This document shows, one piece after another, positions 18,477 to 26,854 of a DNA stretch of 64,000 bases. This DNA is from Roseomonas indoligenes. Lineage in GTDB: Bacteria; Pseudomonadota; Alphaproteobacteria; Acetobacterales; Acetobacteraceae. The notes beneath the pieces are model-generated. The model was given only the letters and a program-made list of their open reading frames with translations. It had not been told where the DNA came from and ran no database searches. The first letter of the stretch is position 1; each line of letters starts with the position of its first letter. The translations under genes were made by a program, and so were the position numbers. The DNA lies in NCBI RefSeq assembly GCF_017813365.1, contig NZ_JAGIZA010000016.1, forward strand, positions 1 to 64,000, in the 5' to 3' direction.

Positions 18477-20051
18477 ATGATGCATCGCCGTTCGCTGCTG
18501 GCCGCCGCGCCGCTTCTGGCGGCCCCTGCCCTGCTCTCCGGCCCGGCGCGGGCACAGGCAGCGCGGGCGGCAACGCTGCGGGTGGTGCCGGAGACGCTGA
18601 CGAACATCCTGGACCCGCACTTCACCACGAGCTTCACGACACGGGACTTCTCCTACCTCGTCTACGACACGCTGCTGGCGGTGAACGACCGGTGGGAGCC
18701 CACCCCGCAGATGGCGGAGCGCTGGGAGACGAGCGCGGACGGGATGGAGTGGCGCTTCTTCCTGCGGGACGGGCTGGTCTTCCACGACGGCACGCCGGTG
18801 ACGGGCGAGGATTGCGCGGCCAGCCTGCGCCGCTGGGGCGCGCGGGACGCGCTGGGCGGCGTGATGCTGCGGGCGAGCGAGGCGATCGACGCCCCGGACG
18901 CGAAGACCCTTCGCATCGAGCTGAAGGAGCCCTTCGGCCTCGTGCTGCAGGCCCTGGCGAAGCCCGGCGCCATGGTGCCGATGATCATGCCGAAGCGCCT
19001 GGCGGAGACGCCGCCGAGCCGGCCGGTGACGGAGCCGATCGGGTCCGGACCGTACCGCTTCGTGGCGGCCGAGTACCGCCCGGGCGACCGGATCGTCCTG
19101 GCGCGGCACGAGGGCTACCGGCCGCGCGGCGAGGCCTCCATCTGGGCTTCCGGCGGCAAGCACGCCACCTTCGAGCGGGTGGAGCTGATCGCCATGCCCG
19201 ACGTCTCCTCCCAGGTGAGCGCGCTGACGACGGGGGAGGTGGACTACCTGGAGCGACTGCCGGCGGACGTGCTGCCGGTGCTGGAGCGGAACCGGGCGGT
19301 GAAGGTGCAGGTGGTCTCGCCCTTCGGCTACCAGGGGATCCTCCGCTTCAACCACCTGCTGCCACCCTTCGACGACGTGCGCGTGCGGCGGGCGGTGATG
19401 ACGGCCGTGGACCAGGCGGACTACCTGCCGGGCGTCGCCGGACGCCCGGAATACGCGCGGGAATGCCGCTCCATGCTGGGCTGCGGCACGCCTTACGAAA
19501 CCACCGCCGGGATGCCGGGCAAGGCCGACCTGGAGGACGCCAAGCGGATGCTGCGGGAGGCGGGGATCGACCTCTCCAGGCCCGTGGTCATCATCCACCC
19601 CGCGGACGCGCCGGGGATCGCGGCGCTGGGGCTGGTGACGCAGGACCTGCTGACGAAGCTGGGCTTCAGGGTGGACCTGCAGTCGATGGACCTGAACACC
19701 TTCTTCGGCCGCCGCGCGCGGCCGGAGGGATGGAACGTCTTCCACACCACTGCCACCGTGCCGGACATGCAGACGCCGCTGCAGAACTCCTACATGGAGG
19801 GTTCCGGCCCGCCCAACGGTTTCGCGGGCTGGCCGAAGGACGCGACCGTGCAGGCCAAGCGCGCGGCCTTCGCGGCGGCGGGAACGGAGGCGGAGCGGAA
19901 GGCGCTCGCCACCGAGATCCACCAGCAGGCGGCAGAGCGGGGCTTCTACATGCCGCTCGGGCAGTTCGTCGCGGCCTCCGCCTGGCGGTCGGAGCTGCGC
20001 GACGTGCCGCAGGGCCCGGCGATGTTCCTGTGGAACATCAAGCGCGGATGA
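18477..20051 (+). CDS. ABC transporter substrate-binding protein, family 5 (peptide/nickel type)
   Basis: This is a 524-aa periplasmic binding protein. The N-terminus MMHRRSLLAAAPLLAAPALL, then SGPARAQA, is a Tat-like export signal (RRS plus hydrophobic core). DppA/OppA-type motifs follow: NILDPHFTTSFTTRDFSYLVYDTL (core LDPHFTTSFTTRD), QMAERWETSADGMEWRFFLR, GSGPYRFVAAEYRPGD and the YMPLGQFVAASAWRS end. ATG 18477 has GAGGGA upstream. The only partner gene is the coupled deaminase (4-bp overlap); no permease or ATPase genes are adjacent, so the ligand and the transporter it serves are unknown. Confidence 0.88.
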   Translation: MMHRRSLLAAAPLLAAPALLSGPARAQAARAATLRVVPETLTNILDPHFTTSFTTRDFSYLVYDTLLAVNDRWEPTPQMAERWETSADGMEWRFFLRDGLVFHDGTPVTGEDCAASLRRWGARDALGGVMLRASEAIDAPDAKTLRIELKEPFGLVLQALAKPGAMVPMIMPKRLAETPPSRPVTEPIGSGPYRFVAAEYRPGDRIVLARHEGYRPRGEASIWASGGKHATFERVELIAMPDVSSQVSALTTGEVDYLERLPADVLPVLERNRAVKVQVVSPFGYQGILRFNHLLPPFDDVRVRRAVMTAVDQADYLPGVAGRPEYARECRSMLGCGTPYETTAGMPGKADLEDAKRMLREAGIDLSRPVVIIHPADAPGIAALGLVTQDLLTKLGFRVDLQSMDLNTFFGRRARPEGWNVFHTTATVPDMQTPLQNSYMEGSGPPNGFAGWPKDATVQAKRAAFAAAGTEAERKALATEIHQQAAERGFYMPLGQFVAASAWRSELRDVPQGPAMFLWNIKRG

Positions 20052-21124
20052 TCTCCTTCTCCGACTATCTCGACCTCGTTCCGAAGGTCGAGCTGCACTG
20101 CCACATCGCGGGCGCGGTGCGCGCCACCACGTTGCACGAGATCGCGCAGGCCAACGGCGTGCGCCTGCCGCGCCCGGCGGAGACGCTGTACCAGTGGCCG
20201 GACTTCTACGGCTTCCTGGAGGTGCTGCGCCTCGGCGCCCTGGCGATCCGCCGGCGGGAGGATTTCGAGCGCGTGGCCTATGAGTGCATCGAGGACATGC
20301 ACCGCCACGGCAACGCGCGCCACGTCGAGATCTTCTTCAACCCGCACTACTACAGCCCGAACGGCGCCACCTACCCGTTGATCGTGGAGGGGCTGGTGGC
20401 GGGGCTTGAGCGGGCGGAGCGCGACTTAGGCGTCTCCTCCCTCATGATCGCCTGCATCGACCGCAGCGTCTGCCTGCCGAGCGAGGCCCTGCAGATGCTG
20501 GACTGGGTGCAGGCCCACCCGCACCCGCGCGTGGTGGGCATCGGGCTGGACGGCGCCGAGCGCGCGGGGCCCCCGCTGGTCTGGGTGGAGGCCTGGCGGC
20601 GCGCCGGCCGGATGGGGCTGCGCCGCACCGCCCATGTCTGCGAGGACAACCAGGCCCTGTTCGAGGGGCCGCCGGCCCACATCACCCATTGCCGGGACGC
20701 GCTGGGCTGCGACCGGTTGGACCACGGCTACAACATGCTGGCCGACCCCGACATCGTGGCCCGCATGGCGCGGGAGGGGGTGCCCTTCACCATGGCCTGC
20801 TGGTCCTCGATCCCGCCGAACCGGATCCCCCGCCTGGACCGCATCCGCCGGATGGCCGAGGCGGGGCTGACCATCGTGCTGGGCACGGACGATCCCACGA
20901 TGTTCGGGACGAACATGGGCCATGCCTGGCGCCGCGTGTTCGACCACACGGGCTGGGGCGTGGCAGAGGCGCGCAGGCTGTCCCTGGCCGGGGTGGAGGC
21001 GTGCTGGCTGCCGGACCCCGCGAAGGCTGCGCTGCGCGCCGATTTCGAGACGCGGCTGGACGCGCTGGACGCCGCGCTCGATCCCTCGGATCGCGCGGTG
21101 GACGTGGCGGTGGAGCGCGCCTGA
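20048..21124 (+). CDS. Adenosine deaminase-family amidohydrolase
   Basis: This 358-aa zinc enzyme is of the adenosine/adenine/aminodeoxyfutalosine deaminase group. Zinc and catalytic residues are present: His17 and His19 (KVELHCHIAGAVR), His196 and Glu199 (TAHVCED), His226 (CDRLDHGYNM) and Asp281-Asp282 (VLGTDDPTMFGTNM). Two motifs differ from classical Add: HVCE in place of HAGE, and HIAGAVR in place of HLDGSLR. The substrate may therefore not be adenosine. ATG 20048 overlaps the binding-protein stop, so both proteins are made together, suggesting the imported ligand is the deaminase substrate or its precursor. Confidence 0.85.
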   Translation: MISFSDYLDLVPKVELHCHIAGAVRATTLHEIAQANGVRLPRPAETLYQWPDFYGFLEVLRLGALAIRRREDFERVAYECIEDMHRHGNARHVEIFFNPHYYSPNGATYPLIVEGLVAGLERAERDLGVSSLMIACIDRSVCLPSEALQMLDWVQAHPHPRVVGIGLDGAERAGPPLVWVEAWRRAGRMGLRRTAHVCEDNQALFEGPPAHITHCRDALGCDRLDHGYNMLADPDIVARMAREGVPFTMACWSSIPPNRIPRLDRIRRMAEAGLTIVLGTDDPTMFGTNMGHAWRRVFDHTGWGVAEARRLSLAGVEACWLPDPAKAALRADFETRLDALDAALDPSDRAVDVAVERA

Positions 21125-21146
21125 GGCGGGCGCGCCCGGGGGAGGG

Positions 21147-23030
21147 TCACTCGCCGGCCGGCAGGCCGAGATAGCGGGGCCAGAAGGGCGGGCTGGTGAT
21201 GGTCGGGAAGGCTTGGCGCCAGGCCTCCGCCGCCGCGGGCCCTTCCCGGTCCAGGCGGCGCAGCAGGGTCAGGCCGTCCCGGAAGAGGCGGCGGAATGCC
21301 TCGCGGGAGCGGCGCAGCACTGGGCGCTCCGGGTCCCACCATTGCTCCAGCACGAGATGGTCGTGCCGGGTGACCCGGAACCACAGCAGGTCGGGCATGG
21401 GAAGGCGAACGGGCGCCGCGTGCTCCGCCGTGGGCCGGCGCCAGTTGCGCGCCAGGGCCCAGGCGAGGCGGAGGGCGATCCGGGCGCGCCCCCCGGAATC
21501 CCGGGGCACGGCGGCAGGGGGCACCACGCGCTCCATGGGCAGGCTCTGCGGCGGATGGGCTTCCTTGTGCGCGGCGAGGGAGGCGTGGAGCGCGGCCGGG
21601 GAATCCTCGAGCAGGGCGGGGCCGCGCAGGTAGTCGCGCACGGCCTGCAGGACGAGGGCGGCGCCGTAGTAGCGGTAGGTAAGGAGATAGGTGGCCAGCC
21701 GCTTGAACATGAGCCAGGTCAGGGCGTGCCGCCCGCGCGGGAAGTGCAGCGCGGCTGTGACGAGCATGTTCCGCGTCTCATAGTAGAGCTGCCAGCCGCC
21801 GATGCGGGCGTAGAAGGGCTCATGCCACACCGCCACGCCGGGAAGGGAGACAGTGTGCAGCCCGGCATCGTGCAGGCGGCGGCCGTACTCCACGTCGTCG
21901 CCGCGGATGAAACACGGCAGGGGCAGGCCGGCCTGGCGGAGCATCTCGAGCGGCAGGCCGAAGAACCACCAGCCGTTGTAGTGCATGGACGCGGGGGCGA
22001 GGAACGCGTCCAGGTCGCGCCGGGCGGCCAGGGGATGGTCGGGAAGCTGGGGGCGCAAGTACCAAGTGGCAGGGTCGATATTGGCCCCGGCCTCGTAGAG
22101 GCGGGTGGGCCGCAGCCCGTCCAGCATCTGGCCGCCGAGAGCGAGGCCCGGCCGCGCGATGGAGAAGAAGGCGGCGGCGCGGCGCAGGCTTTCCGGCTCC
22201 AGCCGGATGTCGTCGTCCATCAGCAGGGCATGGGTGGCGCCGGGCTGCTCCATGGCCGCCAGGAGGCCGCGGGTGAAGCCGCCGGCGCCGCCGAAATTTC
22301 CCTGCTCGATCACCAGCAGCCGCTCGCGGAAGGCCGCGGGCAGGGCGGCGATGGCGGGGTGGGAGAGGAGGCCCGGCCGGCCCTGGTTGACGATGACGAG
22401 GCGGGGCAGGAGCGATGCCGTCTCCAGGTCGCCCGTGATGCTCGCGAGGAGGTCGGCCAGCGCGGCCTCCCGGTTGAAGGTGCAGAAGACCGGGACGAGG
22501 CCGACGGGCGCCGGCTCGGCCTCCGGCGCGCGCCAGGCGGCGCTGCGCAGCAGCACCTCCCCGCCGCGCGCCGTCACCTCGAAAAAGACGCGGCCGGCGG
22601 CATGGGCGTTCGGCAGGTCGGCGGGCAGGTCCAGGGTGATGGGCAGGGCCGGGTCGGCCTCCGTCTCCAGCGCCTCCAGCAGCACGTCCTCGCCCTCCGG
22701 CGTGCGGCGCAGGACGCGCAGCAGCAGGCGCCCGCTCGCGCGCAACTCCAGCGAGAGGCCACGCAGGCCGGTCCAGGCGCGCCACTGGTGCTCGAAGAAG
22801 GCGCCGAAATAGGTATCGAAGCTCGCCGTGGCGCCGCGCGGGATGCGCAGCACGCCGCCCTCCGGCCGGGGCGGGGCGGGCTGCTCCCGCTCCTGCCGGA
22901 GCATGCGGACATAGAGGGGCATCAGGGCGGCCGCCCGGTCGAAGACCACCCGCTGGAGGAGGAGCCCGGGCTCCGCCCCGTCCGGGAGGGAGGCGACCAG
23001 GGAGGTGGCCGAAGCGCTCATCTCGTTCAT
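21147..23030 (-). CDS. GT2 glycosyltransferase, galactofuranosyltransferase GlfT2-like
   Basis: This 627-aa protein has three parts: an N-terminal beta-sandwich-like region (about 1-185), a GT-A domain and a helical C-terminus. In the GT-A part are FCTFNREAALADLLASI, GNFGGAGGFTRGLLAAMEQP, the nucleotide/metal motif ALLMDDDIRLEPESL (about residue 270), IRGDDVEYGRRLHDAG (acidic base region, about 375) and VAVWHEPFYARIGGWQLYY. This layout matches the GlfT2 galactan polymerase family, not short GT2 enzymes. It overlaps the upstream GT gene by 4 bp, so the pair is co-translated and probably builds one galactofuranose-like surface polymer. Confidence 0.82.
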   Translation of the reverse strand: MNEMSASATSLVASLPDGAEPGLLLQRVVFDRAAALMPLYVRMLRQEREQPAPPRPEGGVLRIPRGATASFDTYFGAFFEHQWRAWTGLRGLSLELRASGRLLLRVLRRTPEGEDVLLEALETEADPALPITLDLPADLPNAHAAGRVFFEVTARGGEVLLRSAAWRAPEAEPAPVGLVPVFCTFNREAALADLLASITGDLETASLLPRLVIVNQGRPGLLSHPAIAALPAAFRERLLVIEQGNFGGAGGFTRGLLAAMEQPGATHALLMDDDIRLEPESLRRAAAFFSIARPGLALGGQMLDGLRPTRLYEAGANIDPATWYLRPQLPDHPLAARRDLDAFLAPASMHYNGWWFFGLPLEMLRQAGLPLPCFIRGDDVEYGRRLHDAGLHTVSLPGVAVWHEPFYARIGGWQLYYETRNMLVTAALHFPRGRHALTWLMFKRLATYLLTYRYYGAALVLQAVRDYLRGPALLEDSPAALHASLAAHKEAHPPQSLPMERVVPPAAVPRDSGGRARIALRLAWALARNWRRPTAEHAAPVRLPMPDLLWFRVTRHDHLVLEQWWDPERPVLRRSREAFRRLFRDGLTLLRRLDREGPAAAEAWRQAFPTITSPPFWPRYLGLPAGE

Positions 23031-24124
23031 GGCCGCGGCCTCGTTGCGCCGCGCATGAGGAGGGGCAGGGCCATCCGCGCGGCCCCTGCCATGCCGGTCG
23101 CCGGGGTGGGGTAGGGCGGCGGGCCCTCCGCATCGTTCCAGGGGGCGCGCAGGAAGCCGCCGTGCCAGCCCTTCGCGGTGGTGCCCAGCCAGCTCGCGAA
23201 GCCGCGCAGGTCCGCCCGGCGCGTGACGAGGTAGAACCAGCCGTAGCGGACGATATCGGCGAGCAGGTAGCCCCAGAGCCCGTAGGCCCGGAAGATCTGG
23301 CCGCGGTTGCGGAACTGGTAGTAGCGTTTCGCCTCGGTGGCCGGGACGGTGGCGTAGAAGCGGCCGAAAAGAATGGGCTCGATCTCCCCATGGGAACTGG
23401 GGTGGAGGAAGCGGCAGGCCGTCTCGATCCGTACCTCCAGCCCGGCGCGTAGGGCGCGGCGGAGGAACTCCACCTCGTCGCCGCGGATGACGTAGCGGGG
23501 TTCGGGCAGGCCGATGCGCTCGAAGGTCTCGCGGGCGATCAGGGCGCCGTTGAAGAGGTGGGCGAAACCCGCGACCTGCGCACGGCCCTCCAGCTCCGCC
23601 AGGTGGAAGCGGGTACGGCCGGCGATGCGGACCGGGAAGGCGAGGCGGTCCGGCCGCTCGATGTCGAGGATCAGGGGGGCGACAATGCCGCCCTTTCCCT
23701 CCGCCGCGGCGAGAAGGCCGGCAAGGCAGTCGGGCGAGGCGGGCAGGCCGTCGTCGTCCATGAGCCAGATCGCCCCGGCGCCCGCGGCCATGGCCTTGCC
23801 GATGCCCGCGCGGAAGCCGCCGGCGCCGCCGAGGTTCCGGGGCAGGCGGATGTGCCGCACCGCCGGGAAATCTGCGACGACGGCGGCGGTGGAGGGTGGG
23901 CTGGCATTGTCGATCACCAGCGTGGCGTCGGGCGGACGGCGCTGGGCGGCGAGGGCCGTGAGGCAACGGCGCAGCAGGGCCGGCCGGTCATGGCTGACGA
24001 TGACGGCGATGACGGGGGCAGGATCGCGCCCCCCTGCCGCACGGCCCCGAAGATCCGCCTCGTTTCGGGCGGGAATGGGCTCGGGAAGGGTGTTCCAGGG
24101 ATCAGGCCGGGGACGCTGTGTCAT
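23027..24124 (-). CDS. GT2 glycosyltransferase, GlfT1-like
   Basis: This is a 365-aa cytoplasmic GT-A transferase. Motifs are VIAVIVSHDRPALLRRCLTA, NLGGAGGFRAGIGKAMAAGA, the DxD-type IWLMDDDGLPASPDCL, LFNGALIARETFERIGLPEP and IRGDEVEFLRRALRAG. It resembles the GlfT1-type galactofuranosyltransferases that start the galactan chain extended by GlfT2, matching the gene pair order. The start is uncertain: MTQRPRPD at 24124 is chosen, while ATG 24190 has GGAGGA abutting the codon with no spacer. The 24125-24332 stretch holds no other gene and probably carries the promoter of the GT pair. Confidence 0.8.
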   Translation of the reverse strand: MTQRPRPDPWNTLPEPIPARNEADLRGRAAGGRDPAPVIAVIVSHDRPALLRRCLTALAAQRRPPDATLVIDNASPPSTAAVVADFPAVRHIRLPRNLGGAGGFRAGIGKAMAAGAGAIWLMDDDGLPASPDCLAGLLAAAEGKGGIVAPLILDIERPDRLAFPVRIAGRTRFHLAELEGRAQVAGFAHLFNGALIARETFERIGLPEPRYVIRGDEVEFLRRALRAGLEVRIETACRFLHPSSHGEIEPILFGRFYATVPATEAKRYYQFRNRGQIFRAYGLWGYLLADIVRYGWFYLVTRRADLRGFASWLGTTAKGWHGGFLRAPWNDAEGPPPYPTPATGMAGAARMALPLLMRGATRPRP

Positions 24125-24332
24125 TCCGGCACAGGCTCTAAGGTGGCGAGCATTCCGGCAGCCATAACGTCCGTTAGCGGCCTGAATCATTCCTCCGGCA
24201 TGTCTCGATTGTCATCGCGGGAGAATCGCGCCGGGCGGGCCTTCGTGTCTGACCCGAGTGCCTGGCTGAAATGGACCTACGGGGCCTTTCCACCCCGCCG
24301 GTCCACTCCATCAGTTTAGACGGGCCGGCTCC

Positions 24333-24986
24333 TCAGCCCATGCTGCGCCCCGCGCGCAGCCGCTCCACCTCCTCGCGCAGGGTGGCGAGCTCCTCCCGCA
24401 TCGCCTCCACCTCGTCCATCGGGCCCGTGGGCGCGGCGCCGCCCGCGCGGGGAGGAAAAGGGGAGAAGAGACTCATGGCGCGCTCCAGCATCGCCAGGTT
24501 CTGCTTGCCCAGCTCCTCGAAGGGGGCAAAGGCGTTGAAGCTGCCCATCGTTCCCCCCATCGCGGAGCCCATGGCCTCCTGCGCAGTGCGGCGCATCGCC
24601 TCCTGCTGGCGGGCGAAGGTGCCCATGGTGGCCTCCAGGTAGCGGGGCACCACGGATTGCAGGCTGTCGCCGTACAGGCCGATGAGCTGGCGCAGGAAGG
24701 GGATGGGCAGCAGGTTCTGGCCCTTGCTCTCCTCCTCCACGATGATCTGCGTCAGGACGGAGCGGGTGATGTCGTCGCCCGACTTGGCGTCGGAGACGGT
24801 GAAATGCCGGCCCAGGCGGACCATGGCGGCCAAGTCTTCCAGCGTGACGTAGGAGGAGGTTTCGGTGTTGTAGAGGCGCCGGTTGGCGTATTTCTTCACC
24901 ACGACGGGCGGGCTGGCCGGGGTTTCCGGCGCCGTGTCCGCCGCGCTGCCCTGGGGGCTTCCCTGGGGCGAGTCGATCTTGGCCAT
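24333..24986 (-). CDS. phaR: Polyhydroxyalkanoate synthesis repressor
   Basis: PhaR represses phasin and PHA genes and binds PHA granules. The 217-aa protein carries the N-terminal DNA-binding domain VVVKKYANRRLYNTETSSYV (from about residue 28) and TLEDLAAMVRLGRHF, followed by the PHB-accumulation domain (SVLTQIIVEEESKGQNLLPI, FLRQLIGLYGDSLQSVVPRY). The C-terminus ends in a coiled coil (EAMREELATLREEVERLRAG). It is divergent from the PhaE-like/PhaC-like genes across about 210 bp, an obvious site for its control. Confidence 0.93.
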   Translation of the reverse strand: MAKIDSPQGSPQGSAADTAPETPASPPVVVKKYANRRLYNTETSSYVTLEDLAAMVRLGRHFTVSDAKSGDDITRSVLTQIIVEEESKGQNLLPIPFLRQLIGLYGDSLQSVVPRYLEATMGTFARQQEAMRRTAQEAMGSAMGGTMGSFNAFAPFEELGKQNLAMLERAMSLFSPFPPRAGGAAPTGPMDEVEAMREELATLREEVERLRAGRSMG

Positions 24987-25197
24987 GGCCGATAATCCTC
25001 CCCCGGACGACCGCCGGGTCTGTGATTCCCGCAGGGGTTCCCGCGGGACCCGGCCTCTGGCGCCTTGATGCCGTGCCGGGCGACGATGCTAAACCGGCTT
25101 TGCCGCGCTGCGGAAGGCGCGTCGCGCGGGTCCGGCCGGGACGCCACCGGCGGAGGGGCGGGCGGATGCGCGGGCGGGGATGCCAACCGGGGAATGC

Positions 25198-25824
25198 ATG
25201 AGCGGTTCGGAGAGCGGTGGGACGGAGGACGGGGCGTCAAGCGGGGCGCCGGACGGGACGCCGGACCTGGCGCGCCTGGCGGCGGACTGGGTGGCGCTGT
25301 GGCAGGGCGAGATGGCGGCCATGGCCATGGATCCGGAGCTGCTCTCGGCCTGGGCGGCGGCGCTCGCGGCGGCGTCCCGCCACTGGACGGAGCATTGGGC
25401 GGAGGCGTCCCGGGCCGCGCCGCCCTGGCCGCCGGGATTCGGGATGCCCGGCTTCGGGGCACCGGGCTTTGGCATACCGGGGGTTCCGACGGGCTTCGCG
25501 CCGCCCGGCTTCGGCCAGCCCGCAACGGGCTTCCCCCAGCCCTGGCCCATGGGCTGGCCGCCGGCGCCCGTCGCGCCCTTCCCCTTCCCGCCCCCGTCGC
25601 CCGGACCTTCCGCGGGGGCGCCCGATGACGGCGCGGCGCGGCCCGAGACCGCTGCCGGCGCACCTGGCCCTGGCCGTGAACCGGGCGCTGGTGACGATGG
25701 CGGCGATCCCCTCCGCGCCCGGCTCGACGCCCTGGAACGGGAGCTGGCCGGGCTTCGTGCCGCGCTCGACGGCGGGGCAGGCGGAACACGCGCGGATCCT
25801 CCGGGAACTCGGCGCCGGCGCTGA
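25198..25824 (+). CDS. PhaE-like / phasin-like protein upstream of PhaC
   Basis: A 208-aa frame starts at ATG 25198 (GGGGA upstream). It has an amphipathic helical part with PDLARLAADWVALWQGEMAA and LLSAWAAALAAASRHWTEHW (about 25-75). A Pro/Gly/Phe-rich middle (PGFGMPGFGAPGFGIPGVP) follows, then a C-terminal coiled-coil segment RLDALERELAGLRAALDG near residues 176-193. Such an ending and the position next to PhaC recall PhaE of class III PHA synthases. The last about 200 bp overlap the phaC-like gene in another frame; third-position G/C falls from near 95% to about 70% there, so the true end is uncertain. Confidence 0.6.
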   Translation: MSGSESGGTEDGASSGAPDGTPDLARLAADWVALWQGEMAAMAMDPELLSAWAAALAAASRHWTEHWAEASRAAPPWPPGFGMPGFGAPGFGIPGVPTGFAPPGFGQPATGFPQPWPMGWPPAPVAPFPFPPPSPGPSAGAPDDGAARPETAAGAPGPGREPGAGDDGGDPLRARLDALERELAGLRAALDGGAGGTRADPPGTRRRR

Positions 25825-26854
25825 GGCCGGGGGCTTCGCCGCCGCGGTCTGGCAGCGCCTGGCGCGGGAGGACGCGGCCCTGCTGCGGGGCATCCTGGCC
25901 TACCGGGCCCATCCCTGGCGGCGGGCGATGGCCGATCCGCCGGCGCTGTGGTCGGAGGGGCCGGCGCGGCTGCTGGACTATGGCGGGGAAGGCCCGGCGG
26001 CGCTGTTCATCCCCTCGCTGGTGAACCGGGCGACGGTGCTGGACCTGATGCCCGGCCACTCCATGCTGCGCTGGCTGGCCGGGCAGGGCCTGCGGGTCCT
26101 GCTGCTGGACTGGGGCGTACCCGGCGCGGTGGAGCGGGGCTTCACGCTCACGGATTGGATCGCCGGCCGGCTGGAACGGGCGCTGGAGACATCGGTGGCC
26201 GCCACGGGCGGGCCGGTCTCGCTGGTGGGCTACTGCATGGGCGGGCTGCTGGCGCTGGCCGCTGCGTTGCGGGCACCGGCCCGGGTTTGCGGGCTGGCGC
26301 TGCTGGCGACGCCCTGGGACTTCCACGCCGGCGGGGCCGGACCGCGCGCCCGGGCCGTGGCCGGGCTGCTGCCGGGGCTGGAACCCGTGCTGGGAACCAC
26401 GGGCACCCTGCCCGTGGATCTGCTGCAGCTGCTTTTCGCGGGGCTGGACCCCTTCGGCATCGCGCGGAAGTTCCGGGCTTTCGGGCGGCTCGACCCCGCC
26501 TCCCCCCGGGCCGCGCATTTCGTGGCGCTGGAGGACTGGCTGAACGACGGCATTCCCCTGCCCGCCCCCGTGGCGCGGGAATGCCTGGGCGGGTGGTACG
26601 GGGCCAGCACGCCGGCGGCCGGGGCCTGGCGCGTGGCGGGCGCGGTGGTGGAGCCGCGCGCCTGGCGGGGCCCCTCCTTCCTCGCCATCCCGCGCGGGGA
26701 CCGGATCGTGCCGCCGGAGAGCGCGCGGGCCCTGGCGGCGGGACTGCCCGGGGCAGAGGTGCTGGACGTGGCGGCCGGGCATATCGGGATGGCGGCGGGA
26801 ATGAAGGCGGAGGCTGTGCTGTGGCGGCCCCTGCGGGACTGGCTGCGGCGCTGA
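25625..26854 (+). CDS. phaC: PHA synthase-like protein (PhaC, alpha/beta hydrolase fold)
   Basis: This is a 409-aa PhaC-family enzyme, probably class III-like, polymerising 3-hydroxyacyl-CoA. The lipase-like box GYCMGG places nucleophile Cys204; Asp359 (PRGDRIVP) and His386 (AAGHIGM) complete the triad. Other family segments are PALFIPSLVNRATVLDLMPG (read AALFIPSLVNRATVLDL), LLLDWGVPG and VALEDWLNDGIPLPAPVA. ATG 25625 was chosen because GPRPLPAHLALAV resembles N-termini of alphaproteobacterial homologues and because third-position G/C is high from there. Alternatives are ATG 25697 and GTG 25757. The start lies 200 bp inside the upstream PhaE-like frame. Confidence 0.85.
   Translation: MTARRGPRPLPAHLALAVNRALVTMAAIPSAPGSTPWNGSWPGFVPRSTAGQAEHARILRELGAGAEAGGFAAAVWQRLAREDAALLRGILAYRAHPWRRAMADPPALWSEGPARLLDYGGEGPAALFIPSLVNRATVLDLMPGHSMLRWLAGQGLRVLLLDWGVPGAVERGFTLTDWIAGRLERALETSVAATGGPVSLVGYCMGGLLALAAALRAPARVCGLALLATPWDFHAGGAGPRARAVAGLLPGLEPVLGTTGTLPVDLLQLLFAGLDPFGIARKFRAFGRLDPASPRAAHFVALEDWLNDGIPLPAPVARECLGGWYGASTPAAGAWRVAGAVVEPRAWRGPSFLAIPRGDRIVPPESARALAAGLPGAEVLDVAAGHIGMAAGMKAEAVLWRPLRDWLRR

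Noticed and set aside
21147-23966. A single 939-codon frame joining both glycosyltransferases
   Set aside because: The N-terminal 312 codons are a shifted, low-complexity reading of the GlfT1-like gene; the true start is ATG 23030 overlapping the upstream stop.
25217-25624. Upstream extension of the PhaC-like frame
   Set aside because: The translation is Arg/Pro/Ser-rich without features, while the PhaE-like frame shows normal codon bias there.
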